A stretch of DNA of 64,000 nucleotides, from positions 3,162,001 through 3,226,000 of the forward strand of contig NZ_CP045702.1 in NCBI RefSeq assembly GCF_014216315.1. The letters run 5' to 3'. This stretch comes from Streptomyces finlayi. GTDB taxonomy: Bacteria; Actinomycetota; Actinomycetes; Streptomycetales; Streptomycetaceae. Below are positions 32,931 to 41,199 of the stretch, one piece after another. The stretch's first letter is position 1. Every line of letters begins with the position of its first letter. Below the pieces are notes generated by a model that saw nothing but the letters and a program-made list of their open reading frames with translations, ran no database searches and was not told the origin of the DNA. Made by a program: the position numbers and the translations under genes.

Positions 32931-33359
32931 TCACGAGGTTTCAACCCCGTACGTGTCGCGCCCCTCGCTCAACCGGGCCGGACGACGGGCAGCCGCCCCC
33001 GCGTGCACGCACCCCGCGGCGACCGCCCCCACCCCGTACCAGAACAGGTCCGGGGCGTTGAAGGTCGAGCCGAGCACCAGCCGGGCGACCACGCTCCGGG
33101 CCGACAACTCCGCCGGTACATCCGTCAGCTGCGCGAACTCCACGGCCCAGCTGAAGCCCAGCGCCGCACCGACCGCCACCAGCGGCCCGACCCGGGGCGC
33201 GATCAGCACCACGAGCGCGTGGATCAGGACCGTGTAGAGCGCGTCCCCGGCGTACTTCGCCACGTCTCCGCCCGCCACTGCCCGTACACCGAGCCCTGCG
33301 GTGACGGTCAGCACCGCCGCACCGGCCGCCGACAGCCTCGTACGCCCCACCCCGGCCAT
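32931..33359 (-). CDS. DUF2809 membrane protein
   Basis: This 142-residue protein has four hydrophobic segments, including AAGAAVLTVTAGLGVRAV, LYTVLIHALVVLIAP and LFWYGVGAVAAGCVHAG, and the DUF2809 landmarks AGDALYTV and VEFAQLTDVP. ATG 33359 follows GGGAGAG. The function of the family is unknown. It is convergent with the flavin reductase gene. Confidence 0.8.
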   Translation of the reverse strand: MAGVGRTRLSAAGAAVLTVTAGLGVRAVAGGDVAKYAGDALYTVLIHALVVLIAPRVGPLVAVGAALGFSWAVEFAQLTDVPAELSARSVVARLVLGSTFNAPDLFWYGVGAVAAGCVHAGAAARRPARLSEGRDTYGVETS

Positions 33360-33494
33360 GTCTCTCCCGCCTTCGACCCGATCCGATCCAGCCGTCCGAT
33401 CGGCCGCGAACATCAGGAGCGCTGGATTCTCCGTCACAGCGGTGACAGATATCAGCTCTTGATCTATACCATTTGGTGAACAAGGGAGTCAGCC

Positions 33495-33674
33495 GTGCCG
33501 CACCGGATCGGCGTCCTCGCCCTCGACGGGCTTCTCCCGTTCGAACTGGGCATCCTCCGAGGGATATTCGGCCGCACCCTGTCCGGGGGATCTGAACCGG
33601 CGGATACGTCCTCGCCGCCGCCGGATTGCCCCGGCCCAGAACCCGGTCCCCGCCCGGAGCCCCGGCCGCCCTAG
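33495..33674 (+). pseudogene. Truncated GlxA-like AraC regulator
   Basis: A GTG-initiated frame reads VPHRIGVLALDGLLPFELG, the N-terminal beta-strand start of GlxA-family regulators (DJ-1/PfpI domain plus AraC HTH, normally about 320 residues). It then degenerates into Pro-rich sequence and stops at the TAG supplied by the CTAG end of the inverted-repeat element. The remaining 250 or more residues are missing. Confidence 0.65.
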
Positions 33675-33836
33675 GTCCTGTCTGGAGTTCCAGCGCGGGA
33701 GAAGGAGCGGCGTCCGGTGCCGTCGAATCCAAGGCGGAGGAGGGAGCGATGGCGGAGCCCTCGCGACTGACGACAACGCCGGAGGCGGCGGTGCCGGACG
33801 CCGCGACGCCGCGGGGGAACTCCAGACAGGACCTAG
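33671..33836. mobile_element. Miniature inverted-repeat element, 166-bp copy
   Basis: The terminal repeats are those of the 83-bp copy at 32125-32207. It contains an internal RBS-ATG (GGAGGGAGCG, ATG at 33749) but no transposase. Its left end truncates the GlxA-like gene and its right-end CTAG supplies the TAG stop of the alcohol dehydrogenase. Confidence 0.82.
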
Positions 33837-34882
33837 AACACCAGCACTCCTCGCGCCACCCGCCCGTGGTGCGCGTCGTCCGCCGCCTTGGCGAAGTCCT
33901 CCACCGGATACGTCTCGGTCACCAGCTCGTCCAGCAGCAGCCGGCCCTCGCGGTACAGGTCCGCGTACAGCGCGATGTCACGCTGCGGGCGCGAGGAGCC
34001 GTAACGGCAGCCCAGGATCGACTTGTCGAGATACATGGACGAGACGAGGAAGGACGCCTCCGCCGTCGCCGCCGGGACCCCCAGCAGGATCGCCTGCCCG
34101 TGCCGGTCGAGGAGGTCGACCGCCTGCCGGATCAGTTCGGTACGGCCCACGCACTCGAAGGCGTGGTCGACGCCGGCCGGCAGGATGTCGCGTACGCCGT
34201 CCGCAGAGGTCAGGAAGTGTGTCGCGCCGAACTGCCGGGCGACCGTCTCCTTCGCCGGGTTGGCGTCGACGGCGACGATCGTGAGCGCTCCCGCGATCCG
34301 GGCACCCTGGATGACGTTGAGACCGATCCCGCCGGTACCGATCACGAGGACCGTCTCGCCGTGGCCGACCTTCGCCCGGTTGAGCACGGCTCCGACACCC
34401 GTCAGCACCCCGCAGCCGATCAGCGCCGCGGAGGTCAGCGGCAGGCTGTCCGGGATCTTGACGGCCTGGACGGCGCGGACGAGCGTACGTTCCGCGAAGG
34501 CGGAGTTGGAGGCGAACTGGAAGAGCTGCCTGCCGCCCCTGGAGAACGGCCGGCCCGGCATCCCGATCGCCTTCCGGCACATCGTGGGCCTTCCCCGGTC
34601 GCACTGCGCGCACGCCCCGCAGCTGGCGAGGGTCGACAGGGCCACATGGTCACCGGGCTTCACATGGGTGACGCCCGCACCGACCGCCTCGACGATCCCC
34701 GCGCCCTCGTGCCCCAGGACCACCGGCACCGGGAACGGAATCGTTCCGTCGATCACCGACAGGTCGCTGTGGCACAGCCCGGCGGCGGCGACGGCCACCA
34801 GCACCTCTCCGGGCGCGGGATCGCGTATCTCCAGATCGTCGACGACCTCGGTCCGTGTGCCGTCGAAGACGACGCCTCTCAT
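33833..34882 (-). CDS. Zinc-dependent alcohol dehydrogenase (MDR family)
   Basis: The protein has 349 residues. The catalytic zinc ligands appear as Cys in GLCHSDL and His in GHEGAG; the structural zinc lobe is CGACAQCDRGRPTMC; the nucleotide fold is GTGGIGLNVIQGA. It would oxidise an alcohol or reduce an aldehyde or ketone. The start overlaps the stop of the upstream acyl-CoA dehydrogenase (ATGA). The TAG stop lies in the terminal CTAG of the inverted-repeat element, so the last residues may have been altered by its insertion. Confidence 0.87.
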   Translation of the reverse strand: MRGVVFDGTRTEVVDDLEIRDPAPGEVLVAVAAAGLCHSDLSVIDGTIPFPVPVVLGHEGAGIVEAVGAGVTHVKPGDHVALSTLASCGACAQCDRGRPTMCRKAIGMPGRPFSRGGRQLFQFASNSAFAERTLVRAVQAVKIPDSLPLTSAALIGCGVLTGVGAVLNRAKVGHGETVLVIGTGGIGLNVIQGARIAGALTIVAVDANPAKETVARQFGATHFLTSADGVRDILPAGVDHAFECVGRTELIRQAVDLLDRHGQAILLGVPAATAEASFLVSSMYLDKSILGCRYGSSRPQRDIALYADLYREGRLLLDELVTETYPVEDFAKAADDAHHGRVARGVLVF

Positions 34883-36024
34883 CCGGTCTCCCTCGGTAGG
34901 CCGAGCACCCGCTCGGCGATGATGTTCCGCTGGATCTCGTCCGAGCCGCCGTAGATGGTGTCGGACCTGCTGAACAGGAACAGGCGCTGTACGTCGTCGA
35001 GTTCGTACGGGGACTCCGGCGTCCAGGCCCGCGGCCCGACGGCACCGGCCGCCCCCCGGACCTCGACCGCCAGCTCACCGAGCCGCTGGTGCCAGCCGCC
35101 CCAGAGCAGCTTGGCCACGCTGGGGGCGCCGGGGCCGCCCGTACCGCCGAGGGTGCGCAGGGCGTTCCACCGCATGGTCTTCAGCTCGGCCCACTGGGTG
35201 ACGAGACGGGCGCGCAGGACGGGATCGGTGACGGCGCCGCCGTCGACGGCGGCCCGGACGACCCGGTCGAGTTCGGCGGCGAAGCCGATCTGCTGGACGA
35301 GGGTGGAGACGCCGCGCTCCAGGGCGAGGAGGCCCAGGGCGACGGTCCAGCCGTTGCCCTCGCCGCCCACGGCCTCCACGGCGGCCGCCCCGTCGAAGAA
35401 GACCTCGTTGAACTCACTGGTCCCCGACATCTGGCGGATCGGCCGCACGTCGACGCGGCCCGGCTGGTCCATGTCCACGAGGAGGAACGACAGCCCGTGG
35501 TGGCGGGCGGAACGGGGGTCCGTACGCGCGAGGACGAAGCACCAGTCGGCGTCGGCTGCGAGCGAGGTCCAGATCTTCTGACCGGTGACGGTGTACCCGC
35601 CACGCCGGGTGTCCCGTACGGCGGCCGTACGGACCGCGGCCAGGTCGGAGCCGGCGCCCGGTTCGCTGTACCCCTGGCACCAGAGCGCCTCGCCGCGGGC
35701 GACGGGGGGCAGGTAGCGGTTCCGCTGCTCCTCGGTGCCGTACGCGATCAGTGTGGGGGCGAGCAGGTTCTCGCCGATGTGACCGACGCGGGCGGGGGCC
35801 GCGGCGCGGGCGTACTCCTCGGCCCAGACGACCTGCTGGGCGGGGCTCGCGTGCCGGTTGCCGTAGCCGGGCCCTCCGGTGTCCTCCCACCCGAGCCCGA
35901 TCCAGCCGTCCTGTCCGAGCTCGCGCTCCCAGTCCCGGCCGGTGCGCTCCCCCGTACGAGCGCCCAGCCAGGCGCGGGCCTGCGCCCGGAACGCGTCGTC
36001 CTCGGGCCCGAAGCGGAAGTCCAC
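34879..36024 (-). CDS. Acyl-CoA dehydrogenase
   Basis: The 381-residue protein has VQGYSEPGAGSD-like substrate loop (CQGYSEPGAGSDLAAVRT), the flavin segment QKIWTSLAADADWCFVLART, and a C-terminal IYGGSDEIQRNIIAERVLGL. The last motif is diagnostic of FadE-type ACADs. GTG 36024 follows AGGAG. It is the first gene of an operon with the alcohol dehydrogenase; no clear operator copy precedes it. Confidence 0.87.
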   Translation of the reverse strand: MDFRFGPEDDAFRAQARAWLGARTGERTGRDWERELGQDGWIGLGWEDTGGPGYGNRHASPAQQVVWAEEYARAAAPARVGHIGENLLAPTLIAYGTEEQRNRYLPPVARGEALWCQGYSEPGAGSDLAAVRTAAVRDTRRGGYTVTGQKIWTSLAADADWCFVLARTDPRSARHHGLSFLLVDMDQPGRVDVRPIRQMSGTSEFNEVFFDGAAAVEAVGGEGNGWTVALGLLALERGVSTLVQQIGFAAELDRVVRAAVDGGAVTDPVLRARLVTQWAELKTMRWNALRTLGGTGGPGAPSVAKLLWGGWHQRLGELAVEVRGAAGAVGPRAWTPESPYELDDVQRLFLFSRSDTIYGGSDEIQRNIIAERVLGLPRETG

Positions 36025-36221
36025 GGTGCGGCTCCTGTTCGTCGTCGTGCGGGTCCTTTCGAAGGCTCCGCCCCGGAACCCCCGCTCCTCAACCGCCGGA
36101 GAGGCCTGAGGTGACTCCCCGAGCCAAGCCCGGCCCCCGGCCCGGCCGGCGGCCGTCCTTTGAGCCCGGCCGGCGCTTGAGGGCAGGGGCCGGGACCACG
36201 GGCCAGGGCCGCGCCCCGGGG

Positions 36222-37136
36222 TCACCCGTTCGGCCGCGCTCCCGCCGCCGCGGCCGCCGCCATCTCCCCCAACCGCTCCAGCATCGGCATCGGATCCACC
36301 CCCACCGTCCCCGGCAGGAAGTCCGCGATGCGCTCCGGCGTCCACGCCCCCTCCGCGTACGCCGCCCGCAACTCCCTCGGCTGGGCCCACACCGCGATCT
36401 TGGGGCCGGCCACCGTGTACACCTGCCCGGTGATCCCCTCCGCGCGCGCCCGTTCGCTCAGCAGGTAGACGACCAGGGCCGCCACGTCCTCCGGCTCCCC
36501 GATCTCCTTGAGCTCCATGGGGACGTTCGCGGACATCCGGGTCCGCGCGACCGGCGCGACGGCGTTCGCCGTGACCCCGTACCTGTGCAGGCCGAGCGCC
36601 GCGCTCCGTACCAGCGAGATGACCCCGCCCTTCGCCGCGCTGTAGTTGGCCTGGGCCACGCTCCCCTGGTGGTTGCCGCTGGTGAAGCCGATCAGAGTGC
36701 CGCCGCCCTCCTGCTTCCGCATCACCGCCGACGCCGCGCGGAACACCGTGAACGTGCCCTTGAGGTGCGTGGCGACCACCGGGTCCCACTCCTCCTCCGA
36801 CATGTTGAACAGCATCCGTTCCCGCAGGATCCCGGCCACGCACACGACCCCGTCGATGCGCCCGTACCGCGCGAGGGCGGTGTCCACGATCCGCCGGCCG
36901 CCCGCCATGGTGGAGATGTCGTCGGCGACCGCCACCGCTTCCCCGCCGGCGGCCTCGATCTCCTCGACGACGGACCCGGCGATCTCGCTCGTCGGTTCGC
37001 CGCCCTCGACGGAGACCCCGTAGTCGTTGACGACGACCCTCGCCCCATCGGCGGCGGCCGCGAGGGCTACCGCCCTCCCGATGCCCCGGCCCGCCCCCGT
37101 GACGGCGACCACTTTCCCTGCCAAGAAGTTCCCCAT
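36222..37136 (-). CDS. Short-chain dehydrogenase/reductase
   Basis: The 304-residue classical SDR has NAD(P) motif TGAGRGIGRAVA (residues 14-25), the long VVVNDYGVSVEGGEPT insertion seen in hydroxyacyl-CoA dehydrogenase types (MFE-2/17-beta-HSD4-like), catalytic Ser in GFTSGNHQ and YSAAKGG with Tyr and Lys. It would oxidise a 3-hydroxyacyl-CoA or a hydroxysteroid (inference). It is divergent from the cyclase gene across operator copy G. Confidence 0.87.
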   Translation of the reverse strand: MGNFLAGKVVAVTGAGRGIGRAVALAAAADGARVVVNDYGVSVEGGEPTSEIAGSVVEEIEAAGGEAVAVADDISTMAGGRRIVDTALARYGRIDGVVCVAGILRERMLFNMSEEEWDPVVATHLKGTFTVFRAASAVMRKQEGGGTLIGFTSGNHQGSVAQANYSAAKGGVISLVRSAALGLHRYGVTANAVAPVARTRMSANVPMELKEIGEPEDVAALVVYLLSERARAEGITGQVYTVAGPKIAVWAQPRELRAAYAEGAWTPERIADFLPGTVGVDPMPMLERLGEMAAAAAAGARPNG

Positions 37137-37158
37137 GCCCGGCCCCTTCCCGCGGTTT

Positions 37159-37173
37159 CTGACGGACCGTTAG
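37159..37173. promoter_or_regulatory. Operator copy G (CTGACGGACCGTTAG)
   Basis: One base off the palindrome (T for C at position 13), in the 84-bp divergent gap between the SDR and cyclase genes. Confidence 0.75.
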
Positions 37174-37220
37174 ATTTTACGGGTAGTCGGATGCTCCGGC
37201 ACAAGCCCCAGGAGGCCGTC

Positions 37221-38147
37221 ATGTCCTTGCCCCCCGAGTTCCACGCCCTCGCGAAGCGGGTGAACAACTGGGGCCGCTGGGGCGCCGACGACGAGATCGG
37301 CACCCTCAACCTGATCACCGCCGCAGTCGTACGGGAGGCCGCGGCCACCGTCCGGACGGGCCGCCGGATACCGCTCGCGCTCCCGCTCCAGCAGGACGGC
37401 GTGCAGAGCGGACTCATCCCGGGGCGGGTCAACCCGCTCCACACGATGGTTCAGATCAACCAGGAGATCTTCGGCCCGGGAACCGTCGCCATCAGCGACG
37501 ACGCCGTGACCATGGGCCTCCAGGCGGCCACCCACTGGGACGCCCTCACCCACGCCTCGCACGGCGGAAGGATCTACAACGGGCGCCCCGCCGGCACCGT
37601 CACCGCGCACGGCGGCGCACAGTTCAGCTCGATCGCCACCGCACCGCCGCTCGTCTCACGCGGGGTCCTGCTGGACGTTGCCCGCACCCACGGCGTCGAG
37701 CGGCTGCCGGGCGACCACGCCGTGACGCCCGAGGATTTGGACGCGGCGGAGGAGTTCGCGGGCGTCCGGGTCGGACCCGGAGACATCGTGCTCGTACGGA
37801 CGGGGCAGATCCAGGTGTATCTGGCGGGTGACAAGAACGCGTACGCCTATCCGTCACCTGGCCTCTCGGTACGCACACCCGAGTGGTTCCACGCGCGGGA
37901 CGTCGCCGCGGTGGCCGACGACACCCTGACCTTCGAGATCTTCCCGCCGGAGATCGAGGACCTGTGGATGCCGGTGCACGCCCTCGACCTCGTCGAGATG
38001 GGCATGCTCCAGGGTCAGAACTGGAATCTCGAAACCCTGTCCACAGCGTGTGCGCAGGACAAGCGTTACGCGTTCCTGCTCTGTGCGATGCCCGAGCCTT
38101 TCGCCGGCGCCACCGGTGCTCCCGTCGCCCCGGTCGCCGTCCTGTGA
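37221..38147 (+). CDS. Cyclase family protein (kynurenine-formamidase fold)
   Basis: This 308-residue protein has the metal-binding motif HWDALTHASH near residue 101 and the GVLLDVARTHG segment of the cyclase/KynB family. Members hydrolyse amides, lactones or ring ketones. AGGAGG lies 6 nt upstream of the ATG. Its 3' end overlaps the convergent ATP-binding protein gene by 82 bp. Confidence 0.86.
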   Translation: MSLPPEFHALAKRVNNWGRWGADDEIGTLNLITAAVVREAAATVRTGRRIPLALPLQQDGVQSGLIPGRVNPLHTMVQINQEIFGPGTVAISDDAVTMGLQAATHWDALTHASHGGRIYNGRPAGTVTAHGGAQFSSIATAPPLVSRGVLLDVARTHGVERLPGDHAVTPEDLDAAEEFAGVRVGPGDIVLVRTGQIQVYLAGDKNAYAYPSPGLSVRTPEWFHARDVAAVADDTLTFEIFPPEIEDLWMPVHALDLVEMGMLQGQNWNLETLSTACAQDKRYAFLLCAMPEPFAGATGAPVAPVAVL

Positions 38148-38614
38148 ACGCCGAACGGCGCTGCCTGGACCACCACGGGTCCCGCCGAGACCACCGTGGC
38201 CGGGGTCGGCAGCGGGATGCCGCCGTCGACCTCGCACCAGATCTGCTTCCCGGCGCCTTCGGGCTGCCAGCCCCAGCGGTCCGCGAGGCCGTCCACCAGC
38301 TCCAGGCCGCGCCCGTTGGTGTCCTCGCCCTCAGCGTGCCGGGGCCGCGGCGGACAGCCGCTGGCGTCGGCAACCTCGACGCGGACCGTCCCGACCGCCC
38401 CGGCCGAGCCGAACAGCATCCGCAGCACGGCCGGACAGCCGGTGTGGACGACCGCGTTGGTGACCAGCTCCGAGATCAGCAGAATGAGCGTCTCCGCGAG
38501 CGGCTCGTCATCTCCTATTCCGGACCCGACCAGCCTCGACCGCGCCCATCTGCGAGCCCGTCCCACTTCCGCGGGATCCGGCCCGACCTCCAGCTGAACC
38601 TGAAGCACCTGCAC
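38066..38614 (-). CDS. ATP-binding anti-sigma-like protein (HATPase)
   Basis: The GHKL/HATPase protein of 182 residues resembles the many RsbW/SpoIIAB-like regulators of Streptomyces. It shows ELVTNAVVHTG (N-box), VEVADASGCPPRP (G1 box), and NGRGLELVDGLADRWGW (G2 box). It would bind ATP and a sigma factor or antagonist. The C-terminal 27 codons overlap the end of the cyclase gene on the other strand. Confidence 0.83.
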   Translation of the reverse strand: MQVLQVQLEVGPDPAEVGRARRWARSRLVGSGIGDDEPLAETLILLISELVTNAVVHTGCPAVLRMLFGSAGAVGTVRVEVADASGCPPRPRHAEGEDTNGRGLELVDGLADRWGWQPEGAGKQIWCEVDGGIPLPTPATVVSAGPVVVQAAPFGVHRTATGATGAPVAPAKGSGIAQSRNA

Positions 38615-39075
38615 CGCTCACACCATCCGAACCGGCGGACACATCGCCTCGCGTCTCCTCAGGGTCACGGAACGTGATTCCCCTGGGAGACAGCATGGTT
38701 GACGTACAGTCACCGCAACAAGCGCTTCGGGCATATTCCAGCGCGAAGGAGTACGCGTGCTGCATACTGTGCGACGCACATTGCGGAGAGTCGAACAAGA
38801 GCGCACCGGCACCGGGGGAATCGCTTCCCGGCCAGGTCCGGCGCAGCTCCTCGTACCGCGAGCAGGGCACCGCACCCGAACCGGAGTCGCCGCACAGGCA
38901 ACCCCCGGATCCTCCGGTTCCAGAACCACTCGCATCCAACGGAGCGTACCTGAGCTCGGCGCCGACTCCGGCCGGTGACGAATCACGCAAAGGACACAAC
39001 CCGGTATCGACGCCGACCGACTGCACTGCGTGACAGCCCACCCCAAAGCCCGGCCGTGATCCACCTCTGGGCGCT
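38615..39075. other. 460-bp gap, no supported gene
   Basis: A plus-strand frame with GGGAG before ATG 38695 could encode about 112 residues ending at 39033. Its codon use is atypical and the sequence is Pro/Ser-rich, so it is not called as a gene. Confidence 0.4.
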
Positions 39076-40035
39076 TCAGCCCCGCTCCGCCCCCTCCCCG
39101 GCCCCCAGATCGCTCGCCAGAGCCTCTTCCGCTTCGGCCGCCGTCAGCCACCTTCCGGAACGAAGCCACGCCCGCTTCAGATGCAGATGGACGTCTGCCT
39201 CCCAGGTGAAGCCCATACCGCCGTGCACCTGGAGACAGTCCCGGGCGTTGGCCACGGCGGCCTCGTCGGCCAGCAGTTTGGCGCCCGCCGTCTCGGCCGG
39301 GTCCCCGGTCACGGCCGCCGCGTACACGGCCGCGCGGGCCAGTTCCGTACGGACCAGCATCTGGGCGCAAAGATGTTTGACCGCCTGGAAGGAGCCGATC
39401 GCCACTCCGAACTGTTCGCGCCCACGGGCGTGTTGTACCGCCGCCTCCAGGGTCCGGGCCGCACTGCCGAGCTGTTCGGCGGCGGTGAGCAGTGCGCCTT
39501 CGTACCGCAGAGTCCCCCCGCTCATCGCGGGCAGCGGCTCCGCACCCACCACGGGCCGGACGGGGCGCAGCAGCGCCGTGAGCGGGTCGACGGACCGCAC
39601 GGCAACCGCCCCCCGCGCGGAGTCCGGCGCGGCCAGGGACACCACCTCACCCAGCACCAGCAGGGCATCCGCGTCCCCGAGGTCCTGGACCGGACCGCCC
39701 CGGTCCAGCACGGTGACCACGGCCCGCCCCTCCGCGGCCCCCTTCACCACCCCCGCGGCCAGGTGCGTGGCGACCAGCGGCCCCGGCAGCAGCACCCGCC
39801 CCGCCTCCTCGAACAGCAGCACGGATTCCGGCAGCCCGAGCCCTACTCCGCCCTCGGCCTCCGGCAGCCGCAGCGCGAAGAATCCGGCCGCCCCCAGCTC
39901 CGCCCACAGCCCCCGGTCGACACCTCCCCCGCTCTCCACCGCGGCCCGCATCCGCTCCCTGCCGAACCGCCCCGCCAGCAGCTCCCGCATCCCCGCGCGC
40001 AGGGCCCGCTGGTCCTCCGAAAGCGAGAAGTCCAC
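39076..40035 (-). CDS. Short acyl-CoA dehydrogenase (partner-subunit type)
   Basis: This 319-residue ACAD-fold protein has LLPGPLVATHLAAGV, FGVAIGSFQAVKHLCAQMLV and LQVHGGMGFTWEADVHLHLKRAWL. It is markedly shorter than a usual ACAD (380-400) and begins 6 bp after a full-length ACAD gene. That arrangement matches the alpha2beta2 heterotetramers of steroid catabolism (FadE26/27, FadE28/29), in which the two subunits share active sites. Confidence 0.84.
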   Translation of the reverse strand: MDFSLSEDQRALRAGMRELLAGRFGRERMRAAVESGGGVDRGLWAELGAAGFFALRLPEAEGGVGLGLPESVLLFEEAGRVLLPGPLVATHLAAGVVKGAAEGRAVVTVLDRGGPVQDLGDADALLVLGEVVSLAAPDSARGAVAVRSVDPLTALLRPVRPVVGAEPLPAMSGGTLRYEGALLTAAEQLGSAARTLEAAVQHARGREQFGVAIGSFQAVKHLCAQMLVRTELARAAVYAAAVTGDPAETAGAKLLADEAAVANARDCLQVHGGMGFTWEADVHLHLKRAWLRSGRWLTAAEAEEALASDLGAGEGAERG

Positions 40036-40041
40036 AGTCGC

Positions 40042-41199
40042 TCAGCGCCCCTTAGGCAGGCCGAGCAGCCGCTCGGCGACGATGTTCCGCTGAATCTGCG
40101 AGGTCCCCGCGGCGATGGTGTACGACAGCGAGGACAGCCGGTCCAGCACCCATTCGCGGTCGAGATCGCAGGCGTCCGCACCCAGCACCTCGGCCGCCGC
40201 CTCGTACAGCTCCTGACGTGCCTGCGAGTAGCGCAGCTTGAACACGGAGCCGCCGGCGCCCGGCACACCGCCACTGCGCTCCGCCTCGCTGACGTTCCAC
40301 TGGGTGAGCCGCCACAGCGCCCGGAACTCGGCGTTCAGCCGGCCGAGCCTCCGGCGCAGTACGGCGTCGTCCCACCGCCCCGTCGCCCGGGCCTCACCGG
40401 CCAGGGCCGCCAGCGTGCGCCGACAGGCGACGACCTCTCCGACGAAGGCCGTCCCCCGCTCGAAGGACAGCGTCACCATCGTCACGCGCCAGCCGTCGTT
40501 CTCCTGCCCCACCCGGTTGGCGACCGGCACCCGGACCTCGTCGAGGAACATCTCCGCGAACTCCGTCGATCCGGCGAGCGTCCGCAGAGGCCGCACGGTC
40601 ACGCCCGGCGCGTCCATGGGCATCGCGAGCCAGCTGATCCCCCGGTGCTTCGGCGCCCGCGGGTCCGTGCGCACCAGCAGCTCGCACCAGTCTGCGACCT
40701 CCGCGTGCGAGGTCCAGATCTTCTGGCCGCTGACCACGTAGTGACTGCCGTCGCGCACCGCGCGGGTCCGCAGTGCCGCCAGGTCCGAACCCGCCTCCGG
40801 TTCGGAGAAGCCCTGGCACCAGATCTCCTCGCCCCGCAGCACCGGTGGCAGCCAGCGGGCCCGCTGCTCCGCTGTCCCCTCCGCCGCCACGGTCGGCCCG
40901 GCGTGCAGCAGACCGACGAAGTTGGCCCCGACATAGGGGGCCCCGGCCTTCTCCGTCTCCTCCAGGAAGATCAGCTGCCGGGTCGGCGTCGCCCCCTGTC
41001 CCCCCGCGTCGACGGGCCAGTGCAGTCCCGCGTACCCGGCGTCGTACAGCATCCGCTGCCAGGCCGCGTCGTACGCCCGCCGCCCCGGCCAGTCGTCCGG
41101 CGACGGCTTGGGGGGCAGCCCGGGGAGCACCCCGGCGAGCCACTCCCGCAACCGCGCCCGGAACTCGTCCTCCTCCTCGCTGTACGACAGATCGGTCAC
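40042..41199 (-). CDS. Acyl-CoA dehydrogenase, full-length subunit
   Basis: This 385-residue protein has CQGFSEPEAGSDLAALRT, QKIWTSHAEVADWCELLVRT and the C-terminal AAGTSQIQRNIVAERLLGL. The GTG start overlaps the amidohydrolase stop (GTGA). With the short ACAD that follows, it probably forms a heteromeric dehydrogenase (inference from steroid FadE pairs). The operon is under operator copy H. Confidence 0.87.
   Translation of the reverse strand: MTDLSYSEEEDEFRARLREWLAGVLPGLPPKPSPDDWPGRRAYDAAWQRMLYDAGYAGLHWPVDAGGQGATPTRQLIFLEETEKAGAPYVGANFVGLLHAGPTVAAEGTAEQRARWLPPVLRGEEIWCQGFSEPEAGSDLAALRTRAVRDGSHYVVSGQKIWTSHAEVADWCELLVRTDPRAPKHRGISWLAMPMDAPGVTVRPLRTLAGSTEFAEMFLDEVRVPVANRVGQENDGWRVTMVTLSFERGTAFVGEVVACRRTLAALAGEARATGRWDDAVLRRRLGRLNAEFRALWRLTQWNVSEAERSGGVPGAGGSVFKLRYSQARQELYEAAAEVLGADACDLDREWVLDRLSSLSYTIAAGTSQIQRNIVAERLLGLPKGR

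Noticed and set aside
38695..39033. Possible 112-residue plus-strand gene
   Set aside because: It has an RBS but mixed codon use, Pro/Ser-rich sequence and no domain; a competing frame in the same region is equally long.
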